A stretch of 64,000 nucleotides of DNA, from contig NZ_KB898927.1 of the NCBI RefSeq assembly GCF_000377945.1, positions 38,215 to 102,214 on the forward strand, given 5' to 3'. Source of the stretch: Thioalkalivibrio sulfidiphilus (GTDB lineage: Bacteria > Pseudomonadota > Gammaproteobacteria > Ectothiorhodospirales > Ectothiorhodospiraceae). Each line of letters opens with the position of its first letter. Position 1 is the stretch's first letter. The translations under genes were made by a program, and so were the position numbers. Of the stretch, positions 39,504 through 48,317 are shown piece after piece. The notes under the pieces are model-generated. The model ran no database searches. It was not told where the DNA came from and worked only from the letters and a program-made list of their open reading frames with translations.

Positions 39504-41291
39504 CTAGATCAGGGTCCAGACCTTGTCGAAGGTGTCGCCGCCCGAGGAGACTTCGGGGGAGGCTTGCTCGACGCTGCCGAGGCTCGTGTAGCGGAACTGG
39601 GTGAACAGGCTGGTGTGCTCGCCCTGGCTTGAGAGCTTCACGCGCAGGGCACGGCCCGCCAGGTTGACGATGACCTGGTCGCCGAGACGGAAGCGTCGCG
39701 TGGGGGCCAGCAGGCTGGGCGGCTGCTGGATGGTCTTGATGGCCGGCAGCAGCAGGGCCTCCACCGGGTCGCCGCTGGGCTGACCCATGTGGGCGTGTTC
39801 CAGGGTGATGAGCAGTGTCTTGGGCGCCAGGACCTGAACACCGATCTCCAGGCCCTGTTCCCCCTTGTTGAGCATCCAGCGGATCACGCCCACGCGCCAC
39901 TGGTAGTGGCTGCCTTCCTTTTCCCGTAGACCGATGAGTTCACCCACCTGGGCGCGGGTGGGTTGCTGCCCCGGCCAGCGCAGGCAGAAGCCGCCGGCAC
40001 TGGCGTTGAGCACCTGCCAGGTCTCGGCCTCGGCATGGCTCAGGCCGATGGCGCGGATGGTCGCGGGCCTGGCCTTCTCGGACAGGTATGACTCGGTGAC
40101 CACGTTGCCGCGACCCACCATGTCCCAGGCGTCGGCGCCACCCAGGGCGTCCTGTTTGGCCAGGAACTGGCCTTCGCGATCCGCCCTGTGCACGTCGGAG
40201 ATGGGCTGCAGGCTCAGATCGCCGAACTGTGCGGGCTTGTCCTTGGGCCCGTAGACCTGTTCCTGTTCCTCGCTGATGGCGATGTGGATGTTGGTCAGAC
40301 CCATGGTGACGTTCATGTCGTCGTCCCGCTGGGCGCGGCTGAAACGGCGCTTGCTGCTGCGGGTCCAGATGTCCAGCAGACGGCGCATGAGATCGGTGCT
40401 CATGTCCGTGGCCCGGGGTTTGCCGCCGTGCTGCAGGTGCTCGCGGATCTCGTGGATCAGCGGGGTCAGGTTGAACAGGCGCACCTGGGGGCCTTCGGGC
40501 AGCTCGGCGATGTTCACGTGCACCGGGCCCCGGTCACCGCTCAAGTCCGTGAGGGTGACGCCGTTGGCGCTGTCGGGCATCGGGGTCGAGACGATGATCG
40601 CCGAATGCACGGCGGCCTGCAGGTAGTCATTGAGCTTGTCCACCTCGCCCTGGCGCAGGGCGGGCGGGCGGCTCAGACCCAGCACGCACAGGCGGATGTA
40701 GGCATCGCTCACCGTGCCCCGGTCCCGCTGGTGCAGCTCGTCATCGGGTACAGGCGTTTCATGCACGCCGTGTTTTTCGGCGATGGCGAAGAGCTCGTGG
40801 ATGTCGTGCCAGACGCCCTGGCCGACGGGGGTGTAGAGACGCCAGGCATGGATGACGCCGTCACCGGTGTGGCGCAAGGCACGGTAGCAGGCCAGGCCGA
40901 GCCATTTCTGGATCTGGCGCTTGTGTGCGCCCTGGACCAGATCGACGATCGCCAGCCGGTAGCCCCGCCCCAGTTCCACCAGCAGGACCCGGTTGAGGTC
41001 GGCGATGCGCCGGCTTTTCTCCGGCAGGGGCAGGGTGCGGTTGTGAAAGTGGCGACTGAGGTGGGCCAGGATCACCTTGGCCGTGGGGCGCAGGGTCTCC
41101 ATCAGCTCCAGGCGGTCCACGGGGGACAGTTCGGCCTTGTTCAGGCTGCGCAGACCTTCATAGAACTGCCGTGTGGCCTCACCCATGTTCACCATGGGCA
41201 AGGCCTCCAGCCAGCGTCGCAGTTTGCTCGGCTGGGTCGGGATTCCATCCGGTGTGGTGGTGGCCTTGAAGCCGGGCAGTCTGAACAGCAT
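39504..41291 (-). CDS. Large PilZ-like protein beside fimX
   Basis: 595 residues, soluble, no signal peptide; family not firmly recognised. The C-terminal third (about 420-560) resembles a PilZ domain: LNASAGGFCLRW carries the N-x-S-x2-G motif, followed by GELIGLREKEGSHYQWRVGVIRWMLNKGEQGLEIGVQVLAP, though a clear R-x3-R is not obvious. The N-terminal 300 residues are helical and contain a YGRGYR-like ELGRGYRLAIVDL segment. In P. aeruginosa a PilZ protein lies beside fimX, which fits by synteny from memory. Likely role: cyclic di-GMP effector for pilus or surface behaviour (inference). Confidence 0.7.
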   Translation of the reverse strand: MLFRLPGFKATTTPDGIPTQPSKLRRWLEALPMVNMGEATRQFYEGLRSLNKAELSPVDRLELMETLRPTAKVILAHLSRHFHNRTLPLPEKSRRIADLNRVLLVELGRGYRLAIVDLVQGAHKRQIQKWLGLACYRALRHTGDGVIHAWRLYTPVGQGVWHDIHELFAIAEKHGVHETPVPDDELHQRDRGTVSDAYIRLCVLGLSRPPALRQGEVDKLNDYLQAAVHSAIIVSTPMPDSANGVTLTDLSGDRGPVHVNIAELPEGPQVRLFNLTPLIHEIREHLQHGGKPRATDMSTDLMRRLLDIWTRSSKRRFSRAQRDDDMNVTMGLTNIHIAISEEQEQVYGPKDKPAQFGDLSLQPISDVHRADREGQFLAKQDALGGADAWDMVGRGNVVTESYLSEKARPATIRAIGLSHAEAETWQVLNASAGGFCLRWPGQQPTRAQVGELIGLREKEGSHYQWRVGVIRWMLNKGEQGLEIGVQVLAPKTLLITLEHAHMGQPSGDPVEALLLPAIKTIQQPPSLLAPTRRFRLGDQVIVNLAGRALRVKLSSQGEHTSLFTQFRYTSLGSVEQASPEVSSGGDTFDKVWTLI

Positions 41292-41386
41292 TCGGTGATT
41301 CCGTTGTGTGACCTACACCGTAGATCAGGAATTCTGTGAACTGGTTCAATATTCTATAGCAGCTACCCGAATTTTTTCATGAATTT

Positions 41387-42430
41387 TCAGATGGACGAGG
41401 AATCATCTCGAGACAGGGGCGACTTCGCATCCTGTCCCGGAATCTCCCGCACCAGCCTGGGCACCAGGTAGCCGGGCAGACGCGCCCTGAGCCCGTGGTG
41501 CAGGCGCAGCGCCCGATCGACATCCACCTGGAAATGGGATGCGCCGCGCACCGGATCCAGCTGGTGCAGGTAGTAGGGCATCACGCCGGTGGCAGACAGG
41601 GTTTCGCTCAAGTCCGCCAGGGTGTCCACGTCGTCATTCACGCCGCGCAGCAGCACGGACTGGTTGAGCAGGCCTACCCCGGCCCGCGCGAGCCGGGCCA
41701 GGGCCTCACGCACGGGCCCGTGGATCTCCCTGGCGTGATTGGCATGTATCACCAGGACGGTCTGGAAACGCCCGGGACGCAGCCAGGCCAGCAGGTCTTC
41801 GTCCACCCGCTCCGGCAGGATCACCGGCTGGCGGCTGTGCACCCGCAGGCGCCGCACATGGGGGATCTCCCCCAGGACGCCGGCAAGGCCCGAGAGGCGC
41901 TCGTCGGACAGGGACAGGGGGTCACCGCCGCTCAGGATCACCTCGTGGATGGAATCGTCGCCCGCGATGTAGTCCAGTGCCGCCTGCCACTCGCCCCGGG
42001 CGGGATTGGCCTCGCCGTAGGGGAAGTGGCGGCGAAAACAGTAGCGGCAGTGCACCGCGCAGGCGCCGGTGGTCACCAGCAACACCCGGCCCCGGTACTT
42101 GTGCAGCAGACCCGGTGCCACCATGGCGGCGCCGTCGCCCACCGGATCCTCCACGAATCCGGGGACGTCGTGGCATTCCGCGTCCAGGGGCAGGACCTGG
42201 CGCAGCAGCGGGTCGTTCGGGTCGCCGGGGCGCATGCGCGCCAGGTAGCCCTCGGGGACCCGCAGGCGGAACAGTTGCGCGGCGCGGCGTGCCGCGGGCA
42301 GCAGGGCGGGGTCCAGGCCCAGACGCCGGATCAGCACCTCGGGGTCCGTGATGGCAGCGGCCTGCAGGCGCTGCCAGGGGCGCGCCTGGCCCGGGTTTGC
42401 CTGCTCTGGGGGCACCTGTCTTGCTGGCAT
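41387..42430 (-). CDS. epmB: EF-P beta-lysylation protein EpmB (lysine 2,3-aminomutase)
   Basis: 347 residues from the ATG at 42430. A radical SAM/PLP enzyme converting (S)-alpha-lysine to (R)-beta-lysine, the donor for EF-P modification. The cluster motif CAVHCRYCFRRHFPY is the lysine-aminomutase form C-x3-C-x2-C; EVILSGGDPLSLSD and HSRQPVILPERV follow, and the C-terminal block MPYYLHQLDPVRGASHF is characteristic. Divergent from efp; an ATG at 42445 (MITRTMPARQ) is the alternative start. Supports a complete epmB-efp-epmA module. Confidence 0.93.
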   Translation of the reverse strand: MPARQVPPEQANPGQARPWQRLQAAAITDPEVLIRRLGLDPALLPAARRAAQLFRLRVPEGYLARMRPGDPNDPLLRQVLPLDAECHDVPGFVEDPVGDGAAMVAPGLLHKYRGRVLLVTTGACAVHCRYCFRRHFPYGEANPARGEWQAALDYIAGDDSIHEVILSGGDPLSLSDERLSGLAGVLGEIPHVRRLRVHSRQPVILPERVDEDLLAWLRPGRFQTVLVIHANHAREIHGPVREALARLARAGVGLLNQSVLLRGVNDDVDTLADLSETLSATGVMPYYLHQLDPVRGASHFQVDVDRALRLHHGLRARLPGYLVPRLVREIPGQDAKSPLSRDDSSSI

Positions 42431-42510
42431 TGTTCGGGTTATCATACGCGGCTTGATTTTCCTGACTTTATCCGGAGCCTCGCTCCGCCTCCCGAAGAGA
42501 CACACCACTT

Positions 42511-43074
42511 ATGGCGAACTACAGCACCAGCGAATTCAAGAGCGGCCTGAAGATCCTGATGGATGGCGATCCCTACGTCATCATCGAGAACGAGTTCGTC
42601 AAGCCCGGCAAGGGCCAGGCCTTCAACCGCGTCAAGGTGCGCAATCTCAAGACCGGCCGGGTGCTGGAAAAGACCTTCAAGTCGGGGGATTCCGTGGAGG
42701 CCGCCGACGTGATGGATACCAACATGCAGTACCTCTACACCGACGGCGAATTCTGGCATTTCATGGTACCAGATACCTTCGAGCAGCACGCCGCCGGCGA
42801 GGCCGCCGTGGCCGATGCCATCAAGTGGCTCAAGGAACAGGACATGTGCGTCGTGACCCTGTGGAACGGCGTGCCCCTGGCCGTGAGCCCGCCCAACTTC
42901 GTGGAGCTGACCATCACCCAGTGCGACCCCGGCGTGCGCGGTGATACCGCCCAGGGCGGCACCAAGCCGGCGACCCTGGAGACCGGCGCCGTGGTCAAGG
43001 TGCCGTTGTTCGTGGAAGAGGGCGAGAAGGTGCGCGTGGACACCCGCACCGGCGAATACGTCTCCCGCGTCTGA
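42511..43074 (+). CDS. efp: Translation elongation factor P
   Basis: 187 residues. It rescues ribosomes stalled at polyproline. The tip of domain I reads VKPGKGQAF, with Lys34 at the position that receives beta-lysine from EpmA/EpmB. The C-terminal domain DVRG-like block [46 protein letters not shown] is standard. Flanked by epmB (divergent) and epmA (14 bases downstream), which fits use of the modification. Confidence 0.97.
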   Translation: MANYSTSEFKSGLKILMDGDPYVIIENEFVKPGKGQAFNRVKVRNLKTGRVLEKTFKSGDSVEAADVMDTNMQYLYTDGEFWHFMVPDTFEQHAAGEAAVADAIKWLKEQDMCVVTLWNGVPLAVSPPNFVELTITQCDPGVRGDTAQGGTKPATLETGAVVKVPLFVEEGEKVRVDTRTGEYVSRV

Positions 43075-43087
43075 GCCCCATCCCCCG

Positions 43088-44044
43088 GTGAGCGAGGACT
43101 GGTATCCCGGGGCATCGCCGGACCTGCTGCGCGCACGGGCGGCGATGCTCGCCGGGATACGCGCCTTCTTCGCCGGGCGCGGCGTGCTGGAGGTGGAGAC
43201 CCCCATGCTCTCCCGGGCCGCCGCCACCGATCCTGCCCTGGAAAGCCTGGTGGCCGGCACCGATACCGGGTACCGTTACCTTCACACCTCGCCCGAATTT
43301 CCCATGAAGCGCCTGCTGGCGGCGGGCAGCGGTGACATCTACCAGATCGCCCGGGTGTTTCGCGCCGGCGAGGCGGGGCGCTACCACAACCCCGAGTTCA
43401 GCCTGCTGGAGTGGTACCGGCTGGGTTTCGACGAGCACCGGCTCATGGACGAAGTGGAGGCCCTGGTGCGAGGGCTGGCCGCTGCAAACGATCCCGGCCC
43501 TGCCGAGCGCCTGGATTACGCCGAGGCCTTTCGTCGCCATGCCGGGCTCGATCCCTTTGCGGCCACGGTCGCTGAACTGTCCGCCTGCGCGGCAGACCAT
43601 GGCATCGTCTTCTCCGGCGAACTGGACCGGGACGGCTGGCTGGACCTGCTCATGAGCCAGGTGGTGGCGCCGGGCCTTCCCGCCGGGCGCCTGACCTTCA
43701 TCCACGGCTACCCCGCCAGCCAGGCGGCGCTCGCCCGCCTGCGCCCTGGTGATCCGCCCACCGCGGCCCGCTTCGAACTGCACTGGGGCTCCCTGGAACT
43801 GGCCAACGGTTTCCACGAACTGAGCGACGCCGACGAACAGGCGGCCCGTTTTGCACGGGATCTGGAGATCCGTCAGGCGCGGGGTCTGCCCGAGGTGCCC
43901 GTGGACCGGCACCTGCTGGCGGCCCTGCAAGCGGGCCTGCCCGACTGCGCTGGCGTGGCCCTGGGCCTGGACCGGCTGCTCATGTGCCTGACCGGCGCCA
44001 CACACATCGACCAGGTGCTGGCCTTCGCCTGGGACAAAGCGTAG
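43088..44044 (+). CDS. epmA: EF-P beta-lysine ligase EpmA
   Basis: 318 residues, close in length to E. coli EpmA (about 325). A class II lysyl-tRNA synthetase-like ligase without the anticodon-binding domain. Core motifs: GVLEVETPMLSRAAATDPAL, LHTSPEFPMKRLLAAGSGDIYQIARVFRAGEAG (motif 2) and GVALGLDRLLMCLTGATHIDQVLAF (motif 3). It starts with GTG at 43088, 14 bases after the efp stop, so it is probably translated from the efp mRNA. Confidence 0.93.
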   Translation: MSEDWYPGASPDLLRARAAMLAGIRAFFAGRGVLEVETPMLSRAAATDPALESLVAGTDTGYRYLHTSPEFPMKRLLAAGSGDIYQIARVFRAGEAGRYHNPEFSLLEWYRLGFDEHRLMDEVEALVRGLAAANDPGPAERLDYAEAFRRHAGLDPFAATVAELSACAADHGIVFSGELDRDGWLDLLMSQVVAPGLPAGRLTFIHGYPASQAALARLRPGDPPTAARFELHWGSLELANGFHELSDADEQAARFARDLEIRQARGLPEVPVDRHLLAALQAGLPDCAGVALGLDRLLMCLTGATHIDQVLAFAWDKA

Positions 44045-44053
44045 CTGAAGTTA

Positions 44054-44119
44054 GAAGTGTGAATTGGGAAGTAGGAAGTGAACTGCTTCTAAAACTTCGC
44101 ACTTCCCAATTCACACTTC
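44054..44119. repeat. Intergenic hairpin, AAGTGTGAATTGGG family
   Basis: GAAGTGTGAATTGGGAAGT at 44054-44072 is exactly complementary to 44101-44119. It lies between convergent epmA and psd, ten bases after the epmA stop. Compact form of the element at 5253-5430. Confidence 0.92.
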
Positions 44120-44992
44120 GCCCTTGCTCTTCCACTTCCCCAGTGCCTGCCCCATCTTCACCCGCACCCCCGGCGCCAGCTCGGCGTTCCAGGTGAAGGG
44201 GCCCTCCGGCAGCAGCAGGATCACCGTGGAACCCAGGTTGAAGCGCCCCATCTCGGCGCCCCGGGCCAGCTGCACCGGGCGGTGGTCGTAGCGGGTGACG
44301 GTCAGGTCATGCTGCGGCGGGGTGATCTCGCCGGCCCACACCAGCTCGATGCTGCCCACGTTGATGGCGCCCACCATGATGGAGGCGAGCGGGCCCCGGT
44401 CGGTGTCGAACAGGCAGGCGACCCGCTCGTTGCGGGCGAACAGGTTGGGGATGGTGCGTACCGTGTGGGGCGCCACGGAGAACAACCGGCCGGGCACGTA
44501 GACCGTCTCCAGCAGGCGCCCGGCGGCGGGCATGTGCACCCGGTGGTAGTCCCGGGGGGAGAGGTACAGGGTGATGAAGTGCCCGTTGCGGAAGGGATCC
44601 GCCCGCCGGGGGTCACCGCCCACCAGGACGTCCAGGCTGTATTCATGGCCCTTGGCCTGGAAGATGCGCCCGTCGTGGATGCGTCCCAGGGCGCTGACGG
44701 TGCTGTCGGCAGGGCTCAGCAGGGCCAGCGGGTCCGGGTCCAGGGGGCGGACCTCGGGTCGCAGGGCCCGGGTGAAGAAGGCGTTGAAGCTGGCGTAGGC
44801 CTCGGGGCGGGATTCCTGGGCCTCGCCCATGGTCACCCCGTAGTGACGGATGAACCAGCGCAGCACCGGGTTCTTGGCCCGGGTCTCCCAGCGGGCGAGG
44901 CGATGCACCAGCCGGGTGATGGCGTGATGGGGCAGCAGGTACAGGGGCAGGGACTTGAGCCAGTCAAGCCAGCGGGGCGGCACCTGGCTCAT
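44111..44992 (-). CDS. psd: Phosphatidylserine decarboxylase
   Basis: 293-residue precursor of the pyruvoyl-dependent inner-membrane enzyme that makes phosphatidylethanolamine. The self-cleavage site LGST is present in MGRFNLGSTVILLLPEG. Other blocks are FNAFFTRALRPEVRPL, SPADSTVS, and YHRVHMPAAG. The stop codon lies at the edge of a hairpin repeat arm. Starts one base before the stop of the SCO gene on the same strand. Confidence 0.95.
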   Translation of the reverse strand: MSQVPPRWLDWLKSLPLYLLPHHAITRLVHRLARWETRAKNPVLRWFIRHYGVTMGEAQESRPEAYASFNAFFTRALRPEVRPLDPDPLALLSPADSTVSALGRIHDGRIFQAKGHEYSLDVLVGGDPRRADPFRNGHFITLYLSPRDYHRVHMPAAGRLLETVYVPGRLFSVAPHTVRTIPNLFARNERVACLFDTDRGPLASIMVGAINVGSIELVWAGEITPPQHDLTVTRYDHRPVQLARGAEMGRFNLGSTVILLLPEGPFTWNAELAPGVRVKMGQALGKWKSKGEV

Positions 44993-44993
44993 G

Positions 44994-45656
44994 TCAGCCG
45001 GGCCGATAGCGCTTGTGGATCTGCAGGAAGTCCGAGGCCAGGGTCTCGACCTGGTGGGGGGCGCTCAGCACCGCCTGGAACTCGCCCCGGGGGTTGATCA
45101 GGATGATGGAGGCGGAGTGATCCACCAGGTAATTGTCCGGGTCCCGGGGGTCTTCCGCCTTGCGGTGCAGGATGCCCATGGAGCGGGTCAGCGGGGTCAG
45201 TTGTTCCATGGGCCCGGTCACGCCGAGGAACTCCTGGTGGAAATAGGGCACGTAGGTCTTCAGGGCCTCGGGGGTGTCCCGCTCCGGATCCACGGACACG
45301 AACACCGCCCGGGGATCGGCGCTGGGATCGGCGCGCCGGATCTCCTCGAAGGTGCTGGCCAGCAGGGCCATGGTCATGGGGCAGATGTCGGGGCAGTAGG
45401 TGTAGCCGAAGAACAGGAAGGTCCACTGGTTCTCGAGAGACGCGCGGGTGAAGGGCTCACCGTTCATGTCCACCAGTTCGAACTCGGGCAGAGGACGGGG
45501 CTCAGGCAGCCAGGTGCCGCTTTGCAGCGTCAGCGGGCCACTTGTGGTGCCGTCCCGCTGCATCATGCCAACGCCAAGCCCGATGGCCAGCGCCACCACG
45601 CCCGCCACCACCAGCAGGACGATCTGCAGACTGCGATTGTTCTGTGTGGATGCCAT
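44994..45656 (-). CDS. SCO1/SenC family copper chaperone-like protein
   Basis: 220 residues. An N-terminal membrane anchor ([21 protein letters not shown]) is followed by a thioredoxin-fold periplasmic domain with [16 protein letters not shown] (C-x3-C) and a downstream His in [13 protein letters not shown], the three copper ligands of Sco proteins. It usually delivers copper to the CuA site of cytochrome oxidase; no oxidase genes are near. The start at 45656 was chosen over an upstream ATG at 45686 because it gives a short cytoplasmic tail. Co-transcribed with psd. Confidence 0.9.
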   Translation of the reverse strand: MASTQNNRSLQIVLLVVAGVVALAIGLGVGMMQRDGTTSGPLTLQSGTWLPEPRPLPEFELVDMNGEPFTRASLENQWTFLFFGYTYCPDICPMTMALLASTFEEIRRADPSADPRAVFVSVDPERDTPEALKTYVPYFHQEFLGVTGPMEQLTPLTRSMGILHRKAEDPRDPDNYLVDHSASIILINPRGEFQAVLSAPHQVETLASDFLQIHKRYRPG

Positions 45657-45697
45657 GCGGGTATTATTCCACATCTTTTCCCGCACCGGCAGAGACC

Positions 45698-46621
45698 ATG
45701 ACCGACCCCAATCACATCCTGGGCCTGGAATCCATCCGCGACTTCATTCGCTGGGGCGCCAGCCGTTTCAACGAGGCGGGCCTGAGCTACGGTCACGGCA
45801 CCGACAATGCCCTGGACGAGGCCGCCTGGCTGGTCCTGCACGCCCTGCATCTCGGCCACGACCTGCCGCCCGCGTATCTGGACGCGCGCCTGTCCCGGGA
45901 GGAACGCGCCCGGGTGGCGGACCTGCTGCTGCAGCGGGTCAGCACCCGCAAGCCCGCCGCCTACCTGATCCGCGAGGCCTGGTTCGCGGGCCTGTCCTTC
46001 TACGTGGACGAGCGGGTGCTGGTGCCCCGTTCGCCCATCGCGGAACTCATCGAACAGGGCTTCGCCCCCTGGATCGATCCGGAGCGGGTCGAGCGGGTGC
46101 TGGACCTGTGCACCGGCAGCGGCTGCATCGGCATCGCCTGCGCCCATGCCTTCCCCGACGCCCGGGTGGACCTGAGCGACATCTCCCCCGATGCCCTGGC
46201 CGTGGCCCGGGAGAACATCCGCCGTCACGGCGTGGGTGACCGGGTGCGCGCCATCCGCTCGGACCTGTTCGAGGGGCTAGCCGGCGAGCGCTACGACCTG
46301 ATCGTCAGCAACCCGCCCTATGTGGACGCCGCCGACATGGCCGCGCTCACCCCCGAGTTCCGTCACGAGCCGGTGCTGGGCCTGGCCTCCGGCGAGGACG
46401 GTCTGGACGCCACCCTGCGCATCCTGCGAGATGCGCCCGAGCACCTGAACCCCGGCGGCATCCTGGTGGTGGAGGTGGGCAACAGCCAGGAAGCACTCAT
46501 GGCGCGGTTCCCGGATGCGCCCTTCACTTGGCTCGAGTTCGAGCGGGGCGGGGCGGGGGTGTTTCTGGTCGGGGCCGAGGACCTGGTGGGATTGGGGGGA
46601 GAAGTGAGAAGTGGGAAGTGA
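45698..46621 (+). CDS. prmB: Ribosomal protein uL3 glutamine methyltransferase PrmB
   Basis: 307 residues. It methylates a Gln of ribosomal protein L3. Helical N-terminal domain, then [25 protein letters not shown] motif [21 protein letters not shown], and the catalytic NPPY ([12 protein letters not shown]), which separate it from PrmA and PrmC-like enzymes. The last residues (GEVRSGK) and the stop are translated from an intergenic repeat arm, so the C-terminus may be recently altered. Confidence 0.93.
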   Translation: MTDPNHILGLESIRDFIRWGASRFNEAGLSYGHGTDNALDEAAWLVLHALHLGHDLPPAYLDARLSREERARVADLLLQRVSTRKPAAYLIREAWFAGLSFYVDERVLVPRSPIAELIEQGFAPWIDPERVERVLDLCTGSGCIGIACAHAFPDARVDLSDISPDALAVARENIRRHGVGDRVRAIRSDLFEGLAGERYDLIVSNPPYVDAADMAALTPEFRHEPVLGLASGEDGLDATLRILRDAPEHLNPGGILVVEVGNSQEALMARFPDAPFTWLEFERGGAGVFLVGAEDLVGLGGEVRSGK

Positions 46622-46718
46622 GAAGTGCGAAGTGCGAGTAAGGTCTTCTCACTTCCTACTTCCCAATTCCCACTTCATACTTCACTTGGCACTTCCAAAT
46701 TCACATTTCGCACTTCAT
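46601..46718. repeat. Intergenic repeat, AAGTG-word hairpin family, complex copy
   Basis: Tandem GAAGTG-type words (GAAGTGAGAAGTGGGAAGTGAGAAGTGCGAAGTGCGA, in pieces) at 46601-46638 face CACTTC/ACTTCCCAATTCC words at 46649-46718. It overlaps the prmB stop and ends just before the FNR-like box of hemN. Confidence 0.85.
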
Positions 46719-46719
46719 C

Positions 46720-46733
46720 TTGACCTCGGTCAT
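46720..46733 (+). promoter_or_regulatory. FNR/ANR-like box of hemN
   Basis: TTGAC-CTCG-GTCAT, a near-perfect dyad like TTGAT-N4-ATCAA. Its centre is about 41.5 bases before the start of transcription expected from a TAGATT -10 box at 46756-46761, the usual class II activator position. Confidence 0.6.
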
Positions 46734-46792
46734 CTCCCGATCCGCCCGGTGGCGCTAGATTCCTAGCAGGCCAATCAGTCTTACCCCATGCC

Positions 46793-48190
46793 ATGACCCA
46801 AGCCCCCATCCCCCAGAACGTGGATTTCGATGCGGACCTGATCCGCCGCTACGATACCGCCGGCCCCCGCTACACCTCCTACCCGACCGCGGTGCAGTTC
46901 CACGAGGGTTTTGCGGCCGAGCATTACCGGGCCCAGGCCGAGGCAAGCAACGCCTCCGGCCGGCCCCTGTCCCTGTACGTGCACATCCCCTTCTGCGATA
47001 CGGTGTGCTACTACTGCGCCTGCAACAAGGTGGTCACCAAGGACCGCGGCCGCGCACGGCCCTACTTGGACCGGCTGTACCGGGAGATCGGCCTGCAGGC
47101 GGCGCTGTTCGACAACAGCCGGCCGGTGGAACAGCTGCACCTGGGCGGCGGCACGCCCACCTTCATCTCCCACGAGGAAATGGCGGAGCTGATGACCACC
47201 CTGTCCAGCCATTTCCAGCTGCTGGACGACGACACCGGCGAATACGGCATCGAGATCGATCCCCGGGAAGTGGGCGGGGATACCCTGGCCCTGCTGCGTC
47301 GCCTGGGCTTCAATCGCCTGAGTCTCGGGGTGCAGGATTTCGATCCCCGGGTACAGCGGGCGGTGAACCGCATCCAGCCCGCCTCCCAGACCCTGCATGT
47401 CCTGGAAGAGGCCCGGCAGGTGGGTTTCCGCTCCATCAGCGTGGACCTGATCTACGGCCTGCCGCTGCAGACCCCGGCGAGCTTCGCGGTCACCGTTGAG
47501 CGCATGATCGAGGCGGGGCCGGATCGCATTTCGGTGTTCAACTACGCCCACCTGCCGGAGCGCTTCAAGCCCCAGCGGCGCATCAACGAACGGGACCTGC
47601 CGTCCGCTTCGGACCGGCTCTTGATCCTTCAGCAGACCATCGCCCAGCTCACCGAGGCGGGCTATGTCTACATCGGCATGGACCACTTCGCCCGCCCCGA
47701 CGATGAACTGGCAGTGGCCCAGCGGGAAGGGACCCTGTATCGAAACTTCCAGGGTTATTCGACCCACGCCCATTGCGATGTGATCGGCCTGGGCGTGACC
47801 AGCATCGGCATGGTGCAGGACTGCTACGCCCAGAATCACCACGACCTGGAGCGCTACTACGCGCGCATCGACGCCGGCGAACTGGCGGTGTTCCGGGGCG
47901 TGGAACTGGACGCGGACGACCGCCTGCGCCGGGACGTGATCACGGCGCTGATCTGCCACTTTCGTCTGGATTTTCGCGACGTGGAGGCACGCCACGGTAT
48001 CGTGTTCGGGGATTACTTCGAGCGCGAACTGCAGGCGCTCGCGCCGATGCAGGCGGATGGTCTGATCGAGTTGAACGACGCCGGCATCCAGGTCAGTCCC
48101 AAGGGACGCCTCTTGATCCGCAACATCTGCATGGTGTTCGACCGCTACCTGCGCGAGTCCCGGGCGCAGCGGTATTCGAAGGTGATCTAG
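46793..48190 (+). CDS. hemN: Oxygen-independent coproporphyrinogen III oxidase
   Basis: 465 residues, a radical SAM enzyme of heme synthesis used at low oxygen. YTSYPTAVQFHEGF at the N-terminus, the cluster motif CDTVCYYCACNK (C-x3-C-x2-C with an extra Cys), LHLGGGTPTF, and VYIGMDHFARPDDEL are typical of HemN. An FNR-like box upstream fits anaerobic activation. Confidence 0.95.
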   Translation: MTQAPIPQNVDFDADLIRRYDTAGPRYTSYPTAVQFHEGFAAEHYRAQAEASNASGRPLSLYVHIPFCDTVCYYCACNKVVTKDRGRARPYLDRLYREIGLQAALFDNSRPVEQLHLGGGTPTFISHEEMAELMTTLSSHFQLLDDDTGEYGIEIDPREVGGDTLALLRRLGFNRLSLGVQDFDPRVQRAVNRIQPASQTLHVLEEARQVGFRSISVDLIYGLPLQTPASFAVTVERMIEAGPDRISVFNYAHLPERFKPQRRINERDLPSASDRLLILQQTIAQLTEAGYVYIGMDHFARPDDELAVAQREGTLYRNFQGYSTHAHCDVIGLGVTSIGMVQDCYAQNHHDLERYYARIDAGELAVFRGVELDADDRLRRDVITALICHFRLDFRDVEARHGIVFGDYFERELQALAPMQADGLIELNDAGIQVSPKGRLLIRNICMVFDRYLRESRAQRYSKVI

Positions 48191-48200
48191 TCGAAGAACT

Positions 48201-48296
48201 CCGACGCAAAGACGCGAAGACGCAAAGGACGCAAGAGTTTTTTCTTCACAAAGACTTTCTTTGCGTCCTCTGCGTCTTCGCGTCTTTGCGTTGAAG
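48201..48296. repeat. Intergenic hairpin, GACGCAAAG-word family
   Basis: Left arm ACGCAAAGACGCGAAGACGC... and its complement ending at 48296, with the loop rich in T (AGTTTTTTCTTC). It lies 10 bases after the hemN stop, between convergent genes. Confidence 0.9.
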
Positions 48297-48317
48297 GCTT
48301 TTGACCTTCATGGGAAC

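Noticed and set aside
36962..39604. Long plus-strand open frame (880 codons) opposite fimX and the aldolase
   Set aside because: Antisense of two convincing genes with clear domains; no similarity or ribosome site.
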